10,866 nt of DNA, from contig JAKONL010000205.1 in the NCBI GenBank assembly GCA_022701965.1, positions 1-10,866 of the forward strand, read 5' to 3'. The stretch's first letter is position 1; each line of letters begins with the position of its first letter. The DNA is from Burkholderiaceae bacterium (GTDB lineage Bacteria; Pseudomonadota; Gammaproteobacteria; Burkholderiales; Burkholderiaceae). Below are positions 6,117 through 10,866 of the stretch, in pieces. The notes under the pieces were generated by a model. It saw only the letters and a program-made list of their open reading frames with translations, was not told where the DNA came from and ran no database searches. Made by a program: the position numbers and the translations under genes.

Positions 6117-6466
6117 CCGAGGTCGTGAAACCCAAGATCGGCGCCTACAGGCGCCACCTGCTGGTGTGCACCGGCCCGCGCTGCAGCCCCGACGGCGCCT
6201 CGCAGGACCTGTTCGACAGCCTGGGCGAGAAGTTCAAGGCGGCCGGCCTCAACGAAGGCGAGCTGCGCGTCAAGCGCAGCCGCGTCGGCTGCTTCGCGGC
6301 CTGCAAGGGCGGCCCGGTGATGTGCGTCCAGCCCGACGGCACCTGGTACTACAACGTCACGCCCGAGAACATGGACCGCATCGTCGCGCAGCACCTGGTG
6401 GGCGGCGAGGTCGTGGAAGACCTGGTGTTCCACCAGGGGCCGGGACTCGAGTCCCCTCCGATCTAG
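6113..6466 (+). CDS. Thioredoxin-like [2Fe-2S] ferredoxin of the cobalamin operon
   Basis: This 117-residue soluble protein belongs to the thioredoxin-fold (Shethna-type) [2Fe-2S] ferredoxins, which carry electrons. The four likely cluster ligands are Cys19 and Cys24 (VCTGPRC) and Cys60 and Cys64 (GCFAACKGGP); Cys71 follows close by. The run GPVMCVQPDGTWYYNVTPEN and the C-terminal IVAQHLVGGE are characteristic of the family. The first pair is spaced CxxxxC, closer than the roughly 12-residue spacing of classical members. Its ATG overlaps the cobJ stop, so it is translated with cobJ and probably serves a redox step of corrin synthesis or keeps cobalt reduced. Ferredoxins of this kind occur in cob operons of other proteobacteria (CbiW is a possible relative), but I cannot confirm orthology. 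Two perfect inverted repeats lie in its last codons. Confidence 0.85.
   Translation: MTEVVKPKIGAYRRHLLVCTGPRCSPDGASQDLFDSLGEKFKAAGLNEGELRVKRSRVGCFAACKGGPVMCVQPDGTWYYNVTPENMDRIVAQHLVGGEVVEDLVFHQGPGLESPPI
6421..6455 (+). repeat. Two adjacent perfect inverted repeats in the 3' end of the ferredoxin gene
   Basis: CCTGGTG (6421-6427) pairs perfectly with CACCAGG (6431-6437) around a 3-base loop. Four bases later GGGACTCGAGTCCC (6442-6455) is a perfect 14-base palindrome. Both would fold as strong hairpins in RNA at the end of the operon message. There is no T-run after them, so they are not a canonical intrinsic terminator; they could protect the 3' end of the mRNA or be a protein-binding or recombination site. 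Coding constraint alone does not require this symmetry. Confidence 0.6.
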
Positions 6467-6527
6467 GACCGTTCCGAACCAGGCGGCTGGAGCGGCGCCC
6501 TAAGGTCGATTCTTCGAAAAACTTCGG

Positions 6528-6532
6528 AAGGA
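6528..6532 (+). promoter_or_regulatory. Ribosome binding site deciding the start at 6541
   Basis: AAGGA within a purine-rich run lies eight bases before ATG 6541. The frame is open for a long way upstream through the cobalamin genes, so this site, together with the change in base composition, is the main reason for placing the start here. The preceding stretch (6467-6527) has two TTCG tetramers but no convincing -35/-10 pair. Confidence 0.65.
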
Positions 6533-6540
6533 AATTGAAG

Positions 6541-7080
6541 ATGAAAATATCGGGAACCGCTTCCACAGGCTCCACGGCATCGCCGCTGACCGGAATTCCG
6601 ACGCTCGGCAGGGCATCTTCGGCGATGCCGGTCTACGTCCGAACCGCCGAAGCGAAACAGGCGCAACGAGCTCCCATTGCGCACGGCATCGTCGACCGGG
6701 CTCCGCACCAGACGAGATCCATCTCCGAACTCCAGACGAATGCCAGACTCGCGGCCATCTTCCTGGATTCGTACCTGTCGCCCGGCGAAGCCATCGACCT
6801 CGGAAAGATGAACGTGGGCCGCGTGCCGGGATACATCTGTCGCAGAACGGCCAGCGGCGACGGCTTCGTGATCCAGACGCACGAGCAGGCCCGGTCGGCA
6901 CCGTTCAGCGGACTGTTCTTTCCCTCGACGAACAACCCCGGCGGTGCGATCGCGCTGGACATGACACCCTTGACGTCAGCGGAACAGCTTCCGTTGCCGT
7001 CGCCTGTCGAGCAGGCGCTGTATGCAGCGTCGAGATTCACGGCGAGGTATCCGAAGGAAAGTCTGCTGTTTCCGCCCTGA
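6541..7080 (+). CDS. Unrecognised 179-residue protein with Ser/Thr-rich N-terminus, probably acquired
   Basis: I do not recognise this protein. Residues 1-30 are rich in Ser, Thr, Gly and Ala with no hydrophobic core, so there is no Sec signal or membrane segment. The middle part has an amphipathic helix candidate ISELQTNARLAAIFLDSYLS (61-80) and a mixed alpha/beta-looking stretch (90-140) containing GYICRRT, GDGFVIQTH and FSGLFFPS; Cys100 is the only cysteine. A second helix candidate, VEQALYAASRFTARY, lies near 156-170. Codon use differs from both neighbours: three AGA, one ATA, CGA and several GGA codons in a region that otherwise uses CGC, ATC and GGC. A polar, Ser/Thr-rich leader plus foreign codons is the pattern of a type III secretion effector, but no such system or regulatory box is visible, so this is only a suggestion. 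The start rests on the AAGGA site. Confidence 0.7.
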   Translation: MKISGTASTGSTASPLTGIPTLGRASSAMPVYVRTAEAKQAQRAPIAHGIVDRAPHQTRSISELQTNARLAAIFLDSYLSPGEAIDLGKMNVGRVPGYICRRTASGDGFVIQTHEQARSAPFSGLFFPSTNNPGGAIALDMTPLTSAEQLPLPSPVEQALYAASRFTARYPKESLLFPP

Positions 7081-7187
7081 TCCGTCGATTTCCTGTCGGA
7101 CTGCGTCAGGCGCAGGCGCAGCGGGGGTGTGAGTCGAAAGAATGCAGAATCGCCGCTCGAACGACAACGGCCAGGAACCGATCCCCC
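7081..7187 (+). other. Intergenic region upstream of the CitMHS gene
   Basis: This 107-base gap is the likely control region for the transporter and binding-protein pair. A small perfect hairpin CTGCG-TCAGG-CGCAG (7101-7115) lies just after the preceding gene, followed by a G-rich stretch, with no T-run. No clear sigma-70 or sigma-54 promoter is visible. AGGAA at 7173-7177, ten bases before ATG 7188, is a reasonable ribosome binding site for the transporter. Confidence 0.4.
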
Positions 7188-8495
7188 ATGCTGACTGCAC
7201 TCGCCTACACCATGATCCTCGTGTTCATGGCGCTCATCATGACCAAGCGCCTCTCGGCGATGGTCGCGCTGATCCTGGTCCCGATCGTCTTCGGCCTGAT
7301 CGCCGGATTCGGCATGGGGCTCGGCCCGATGATGCTCGACGGCATCAAGAAGCTCGCGCCGACCGGCGTGATGCTGATGTTCGCGATCCTGTACTTCGGG
7401 ATCATGATCGACGCCGGGCTGTTCGACCCGGCGGTGCGCTGGATCCTCAAGCTGGTGGGCAACGACCCGACCAAGATCGTGATGGGCACCTTCGTGCTCG
7501 CGACCTGCGTCTCGCTCGACGGCGACGGTTCCACCACCTACATGATCACCTGCGCGGCCATGCTGCCGCTCTACAAGCGCCTGGGCATGAGCCGGCTGGT
7601 GCTGACCTGCGTGGTCATGATGGCCGGCGGCAACATGAACATCCTGCCCTGGGGCGGCCCGACCGCGCGCGCGGCCAGCGCGCTGGGCGTGGACGTCGGG
7701 GAGCTGTTCGTGCCGATGATCCTGCCGATGGTGATCACCGGCGCCTGGGGTCTGCTCGTGGCGTTCTGGCTCGGCGGGCGCGAGAAGCGCCGGCTCGGCG
7801 GCCGCGTCGACCTGCCCGTGGCGCAGGACATCACCGCCGCCGACGAGGCCGTCGCGCTGTCGATCGCGCGGCCGGGCCTGATCTGGGTCAACTTCGCGCT
7901 GACGATCGCGCTGATGGTGCTGCTGGTCATGGGCGTGTTCCCGCTGCAGGTGCTGTTCATGGTGGCCGCGGCGATCGCCCTGATGATCAACTACCCGCGC
8001 CTCGACCAGCAGAAGGACCGGCTCGAGGCGCACGCCGCGAACATCGTGCCGGTGGTGGCGCTGATCTTCGCCGCCGGCATCTTCGTGGGCATCCTGTCGG
8101 GCACGAAGATGGTGGACGCGATCGCCGCCAGCGTGATCTCCGGCCTGCCCAACTGGCTCGAGCCCTACCTGGCGGTGGTCACGGCGGTGCTCAGCGTGCC
8201 GTTCACCTTCTTCATCTCCAACGACGCGTTCTACTTCGGCATCCTGCCGATCCTGGCCAAGGCCGGCGCGGTGCACGGTTTCACGGCCGCCGAGATCGGA
8301 CGCGCGTCCCTCATCGGCCAGCAGGTGCACCTGCTGAGCCCGCTGGTGGCCTCGACCTACCTGCTGGTCGGCCTGGCGAAGGTGGAGTTCGGCGACCACC
8401 AGCGCTTCACGCTGCTGTGGGCGATGTCGGCGGCGCTGGTCATGCTGGCGGCCACGCTGCTGCTGGGCGTGATTCCGCTGGTGCGCTTGGGCTGA
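7188..8495 (+). CDS. CitMHS-family citrate:divalent metal (or proton) symporter
   Basis: This is an inner-membrane secondary transporter of the CitMHS family (Bacillus CitM/CitH type), which takes up citrate complexed with divalent metal ions in symport with protons. The 435 residues equal the usual family length, with about 11-12 hydrophobic segments spread over the whole protein. Family landmarks are VMLMFAILYFGIMIDAGLFDP (61-81), SLDGDGSTTYMIT (109-121), GGNMNILPWGGPTAR (147-161), ISNDAFYFGILPI (343-355) and IGQQVHLLSPLVASTYLL (376-393). The first and second halves carry matching polar breaks, SLDGDGSTT and ISNDAFYF, at the probable substrate site. Metal preference cannot be read from the sequence. 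An AGGAA site supports the ATG. The next gene, a periplasmic binding protein, starts 16 bases after the stop, so the two probably form an operon. Confidence 0.92.
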   Translation: MLTALAYTMILVFMALIMTKRLSAMVALILVPIVFGLIAGFGMGLGPMMLDGIKKLAPTGVMLMFAILYFGIMIDAGLFDPAVRWILKLVGNDPTKIVMGTFVLATCVSLDGDGSTTYMITCAAMLPLYKRLGMSRLVLTCVVMMAGGNMNILPWGGPTARAASALGVDVGELFVPMILPMVITGAWGLLVAFWLGGREKRRLGGRVDLPVAQDITAADEAVALSIARPGLIWVNFALTIALMVLLVMGVFPLQVLFMVAAAIALMINYPRLDQQKDRLEAHAANIVPVVALIFAAGIFVGILSGTKMVDAIAASVISGLPNWLEPYLAVVTAVLSVPFTFFISNDAFYFGILPILAKAGAVHGFTAAEIGRASLIGQQVHLLSPLVASTYLLVGLAKVEFGDHQRFTLLWAMSAALVMLAATLLLGVIPLVRLG

Positions 8496-8511
8496 GGCGG
8501 GAGGAACGGAC

Positions 8512-9690
8512 ATGACGAACCGCGCGCCCCGCAGGCCCCTCGCGACGACCCGCCGTGCCGCCGTGCAGGGCCTGATCGCCCTGGGCCTGAGTCCGCTCGC
8601 CGCGGCGCAGAACGCCGGCAGCGACAGCACCGACGAACTGCTCGACTTCTCGCCGCGCTCGAAGCCGCCTGCCGGCTACGCGCCGGACTATGCGGCCCTC
8701 GTGCGCGCGGCCGAGGACGAAGGCCGGCTCGCCGTCTACTCGACCACCGACCTGGCCGTCGCGCAGCCGCTGGTGGACGATTTCCAGTCGCTCTATCCGC
8801 GCATCGCCGTCGACTACGAGGACCTGACGAGCACCGAGCTGCACCACCGCTTCGTCGCCGAGACGCAGCTCGGGCGCGACACCGCCGATGTGCTGTGGAG
8901 TTCGGCGATGGACCTGCAGGCCAGCCTGGTCGAGCAGGACTACGCGCTGACCTATGCCTCGCCGGAGGGCGCGGCCCTGCCGGCCTGGGCCCGGATGCGC
9001 GACCAGGCCTGGGCCACGACCTTCGAGCCGATCGTCGTCGCCTACAACCGCAAGCTGGTCGCGCAGCCGCCGCGCACGCACGCCGATCTCGCCGCCCTGC
9101 TGCAGCGCGATGCGGCGCTCAAGGGCAAGGTCGTCACCTACGACGTCGAGAAGTCCGGTCTCGGCTTTCTGCTGGCCGCGCAGGACGCGCGCGCGACGCC
9201 CGCGTTCTGGGACGTGGCGCAGGCCCTGGGCCGCGCCGACGTGCGTTTCGCCGCGACCACCTCGGCCATGCTCGGACAGATCGCCAGCGGGCGCGCCGCC
9301 ATCGCCTACAACGTGCTCGGCGCCTATGCGCTCGCGCAGGCGCGGCGCAATCCGGAGATCGGCGTGATGTTCCCGACCGACTACACGCTGGTGCTGTCGC
9401 GGCTTCAGCTGATCGCCCGGCGTGCCCGGCGGCCGAACGCGGCGCGGCTGTGGGTCGACTACACGCTCTCCCGGCGCGGGCAGGCGCTGCTCGCGCGCCA
9501 GGGCGTCTACGCGATGCGCGCGGACGTGGGCGGCGAGGCGACCGCCGCGCAGCTGGCGCAGAAGCTGGGCGCGACGCTGAAGCCGATCGTGCCGGGCGTC
9601 GAACTCGCACGCGACCTGCAGCCGGCCGCCTATCGCGAATTCGTCGAGCGCTGGCGCGGCAGCCTGGGGCGACCGTTGCGCGGCCGCTAG
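8512..9690 (+). CDS. Periplasmic ABC-type substrate-binding protein (iron / phosphorylated or carboxylated ligand class), no permease nearby
   Basis: This 392-residue protein resembles the periplasmic binding proteins of the FbpA/AfuA/PgtC type. An export signal occupies residues about 1-33: two Arg at 14-15 (TTRRAAVQG), a hydrophobic core LIALGLSPLA and an AAAQ cleavage region; the twin Arg may indicate Tat export, but the flanking motif is not perfect. The mature part begins a typical fold with EGRLAVYSTTD (70-80), FQSLYPRIAVDYEDL (91-105), DVLWSSAMD (126-134), a hinge-region FEPIVVAYNR (171-180), GKVVTYD and SGRAAIAYNVLG (259-270). GGGAGGA gives a strong ribosome binding site. No ABC permease or ATPase gene adjoins it; its partner is the upstream CitMHS transporter. 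It may present ligand to a two-component sensor, as PgtC does, or be a recruited binding protein. The ligand is unknown. Confidence 0.85.
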   Translation: MTNRAPRRPLATTRRAAVQGLIALGLSPLAAAQNAGSDSTDELLDFSPRSKPPAGYAPDYAALVRAAEDEGRLAVYSTTDLAVAQPLVDDFQSLYPRIAVDYEDLTSTELHHRFVAETQLGRDTADVLWSSAMDLQASLVEQDYALTYASPEGAALPAWARMRDQAWATTFEPIVVAYNRKLVAQPPRTHADLAALLQRDAALKGKVVTYDVEKSGLGFLLAAQDARATPAFWDVAQALGRADVRFAATTSAMLGQIASGRAAIAYNVLGAYALAQARRNPEIGVMFPTDYTLVLSRLQLIARRARRPNAARLWVDYTLSRRGQALLARQGVYAMRADVGGEATAAQLAQKLGATLKPIVPGVELARDLQPAAYREFVERWRGSLGRPLRGR

Positions 9691-9704
9691 CGCGCGGCAT
9701 CTCG

Positions 9705-10460
9705 ATGCCCCACGCCGTCGCCGCGCTGCGCGCCGCCCGCCTGGCGCGCAGCAGCAAGCCCTTCCTCGCGCGCGGCGGCTTCAGGCGCGAGCGCTGCGAA
9801 AGCTGCCGGCTCGCGACGACCCACTGCATGTGCGCCGTGCGCCCGACCGTCCCGACCCGCGCCGGCGTCTGCCTGCTCATGGCCGACATCGAGCCGCTCA
9901 AGCCGAGCAACACCGGCTGGCTGGTCGCGGACGTCGTGCCCGATACCTTCGCCTTCGGTTGGGCACGTACCGAGACCGATCCCGCGCTGCTCGCCCTGCT
10001 GGCCGATCCGCAGTGGGAGCCGTTCGTGGTGTTTCCGGGGCAGTACGCGGCGCCGGAGCGGGTGGTTCGCACCGTCATGCCGGTCGGCGGAGACGGGCGG
10101 ACGACACGCAGGCGTCCTCTGTTCGTTCTGCTCGACGGGACGTGGGCCGAAGCGCGCAAGATGTTCGGCCGGAGTCCGTACCTGGACCCGCTGCCGGTAC
10201 TGAGCCTCGCGCCCGCGCACGCGTCCCGCTATGCGCTGCGCAACTCGGGGCGCGGCGACCACTTCTGCACCAGCGAGGTGGCGGCGATGTGCCTGGACCT
10301 GGCCGGCGAGCCGGCGGTGGCCAGAACGCTGGAGGCGTACCTGGCGGTGTTCACGCATCACTACCTGTGCGCGAAGAACCAGCGCCCGGTGACGTGGGAG
10401 GGGACGGAGCATCGGCGGCTCCGAGAAGCCGGCCGCCAGCAAGGCATCGAAGGCGGATAA
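9705..10460 (+). CDS. tapT: DTW-domain tRNA-uridine aminocarboxypropyltransferase (TapT/YfiP family)
   Basis: DTW proteins of this family transfer the 3-amino-3-carboxypropyl group of S-adenosylmethionine to a tRNA uridine, making acp3U (position 47 in Escherichia coli tRNAs). The 251 residues contain the N-terminal cysteine cluster CESCRLATTHCMC (Cys31, 34, 41, 43), a probable zinc site; LLMADIEPLKPSNTG (57-71), including the family KPxNTG; VVFPGQ (108-113); and the signature VLLDGTWAEARKM (141-153), which holds the D-x-T-W motif. FCTSEVAA (187-194) and the HHYLCAKNQR region (218-227) also fit. The frame continues upstream as an antisense-free overlap of the previous gene, so ATG 9705, 14 bases after that stop, is chosen as the first plausible start; no clear Shine-Dalgarno precedes it. 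The link to the upstream transporter pair is probably positional only. Confidence 0.9.
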   Translation: MPHAVAALRAARLARSSKPFLARGGFRRERCESCRLATTHCMCAVRPTVPTRAGVCLLMADIEPLKPSNTGWLVADVVPDTFAFGWARTETDPALLALLADPQWEPFVVFPGQYAAPERVVRTVMPVGGDGRTTRRRPLFVLLDGTWAEARKMFGRSPYLDPLPVLSLAPAHASRYALRNSGRGDHFCTSEVAAMCLDLAGEPAVARTLEAYLAVFTHHYLCAKNQRPVTWEGTEHRRLREAGRQQGIEGG

Positions 10461-10466
10461 CCCGGC

Positions 10467-10480
10467 CTCGCTGCCGCGAG
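10467..10480. terminator. Short symmetric hairpin between two convergent genes
   Basis: CTCGC (10467-10471) pairs with GCGAG (10476-10480) around a TGCC loop, in the 22-base gap between the stop codons of the DTW gene (plus) and the terminal minus-strand gene. Position and symmetry suggest a bidirectional terminator, but there is no T-run on either side. Confidence 0.3.
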
Positions 10481-10482
10481 CG

Positions 10483-10866
10483 TCACACCATCAAGGCCGG
10501 ATCCTGCACGGCAGGCTGGCGCGCCGGGGCGTTGCTCCCCCACTGTCCGCCGGGAAACCAGTGGTCCGCCAGCGCCCGTGCATAGCTGTTGATCTGCTTG
10601 CCGAACGGATAGGCGATCCCTGTGCCGATCACCTGGCCGGCATGCTCCAGACCCACGACTCGGCCCATCGCGCCGCCGATCGTGGCGAACGCGTAGCTTG
10701 TGGCACCGGCAGTCGCCCACCCGGCGGTCATGACGGCGTGGTGACCGATGTGCTGTCCCGGATGGGCCGGAAGAGACGGAAGAGCCGGAAGGCGTTCGTA
10801 GACGGATCGCAGCATCCGGTCGTTGGGCGCGCGTTGTTCCTGCGATACCGCTCGCGCATCGTGCGG
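10483..10866 (-). CDS. Unrecognised protein, C-terminal part (5' end beyond the right edge)
   Basis: I do not recognise this protein. On the minus strand the frame is open from the window edge to TGA at 10485-10483, giving 127 visible residues. The ATG at 10815-10813 is unlikely to be the start: in-frame codons continue upstream and no ribosome binding site is correctly spaced. Visible residues about 26-37 form a Leu-Pro repeat (LPALPSLPAHPG), coded by a 9-base imperfect tandem repeat. Next come a small-residue-rich, moderately hydrophobic stretch (HHAVMTAGWATAGATSYAFA, then IGGAMGRVVG) and GQVIGTGIAYPFGKQINSYA, ending in a polar tail with WFPGGQWGSN. Gly/Ala/Thr-rich helices of this kind could associate with a membrane. 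Codons such as CTT, TCT, ACT and ACA are more frequent than in the neighbours. It converges with the DTW gene. Confidence 0.6.
   Translation of the reverse strand, partial: PHDARAVSQEQRAPNDRMLRSVYERLPALPSLPAHPGQHIGHHAVMTAGWATAGATSYAFATIGGAMGRVVGLEHAGQVIGTGIAYPFGKQINSYARALADHWFPGGQWGSNAPARQPAVQDPALMV
10756..10791 (-). repeat. 9-base imperfect tandem repeat coding Leu-Pro-x
   Basis: Read on the minus strand, units of CTTCCGGCT, CTTCCGTCT, CTTCCGGCC and a diverged CATCCGGGA run in tandem (10791-10783, 10782-10774, 10773-10765, 10764-10756). They are in frame and code LPA-LPS-LPA-HPG. The third bases (CTT, three times) are unusual for this GC-rich region, pointing to recent duplication of a 9-base unit. 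Confidence 0.6.

Noticed and set aside
6511..6530. Two TTCG tetramers upstream of the 6541 gene, considered as a plant-inducible-promoter (PIP/hrpII) box for a type III effector
   Set aside because: The tetramers are only six bases apart, not the 15-16 needed for such a box, and no matching -10 is seen.
6633..8630. Very long minus-strand open frame (665 codons) opposite the unknown gene and the CitMHS gene
   Set aside because: It is very rich in His, Gln, Arg and Asp, the typical antisense image of a GC-rich gene, and the plus strand encodes a full-length CitMHS protein with family motifs.
8895..9704. Long in-frame N-terminal extension of the DTW protein through the binding-protein gene
   Set aside because: The translation is low-complexity Arg/Ala/Gly sequence; the DTW family begins shortly before the cysteine cluster, matching ATG 9705.

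Overview
This is a GC-rich (roughly two-thirds G+C by eye) chromosomal segment. It looks like a betaproteobacterium, most plausibly a Comamonadaceae member such as Variovorax or Acidovorax. That placement is inferred from codon style, protein texture and the pairing of a corrin-ring operon with cbtBA; no rRNA or other taxonomic marker is present.

Bases 1-6466 are one plus-strand cobalamin (vitamin B12) gene cluster. The order is cbiD (5' end outside the window), a fused cbiET/cobL-type gene, cbiL/cobI, a short cbiG, a separate cobE/CbiG C-terminal domain gene, the cobalt transporter pair cbtB-cbtA, cobJ/cbiH with an unusual C-terminal extension, and a thioredoxin-like [2Fe-2S] ferredoxin gene. 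Five of the junctions are 4-base ATGA overlaps, so the genes are tightly coupled in translation. Together they cover C20, C17, C1 and C5/C15 methylation, C12 decarboxylation and opening of the ring A lactone, and they supply cobalt. CbiD with CbiG points to the early-cobalt (anaerobic-type) chemistry. Genes for CbiF/CobM, CbiJ/CobK, CbiC/CobH and the amidation steps are absent here and may lie upstream of base 1 or elsewhere. The only sizeable gap in the operon (4041-4115) holds a weak terminator-like hairpin and no recognisable cobalamin riboswitch.

Bases 6467-7187 hold one plus-strand gene (6541-7080) for an unrecognised 179-residue protein. It has a Ser/Thr-rich N-terminus and uses codons that are rare in its neighbours (AGA, ATA, CGA), which suggests a transferred gene. 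Two back-to-back perfect inverted repeats lie just before it, inside the end of the ferredoxin gene.

Bases 7188-9690 are a two-gene unit: a CitMHS-family citrate:metal secondary transporter, then a periplasmic substrate-binding protein with no ABC permease or ATPase beside it. A DTW-domain tRNA-uridine aminocarboxypropyltransferase (9705-10460) follows. It converges on a minus-strand gene of unknown function (10483 to beyond the right edge) that encodes a small Leu-Pro repeat and Gly/Ala-rich helical stretches. No RNA genes, CRISPR arrays or insertion sequences were seen.
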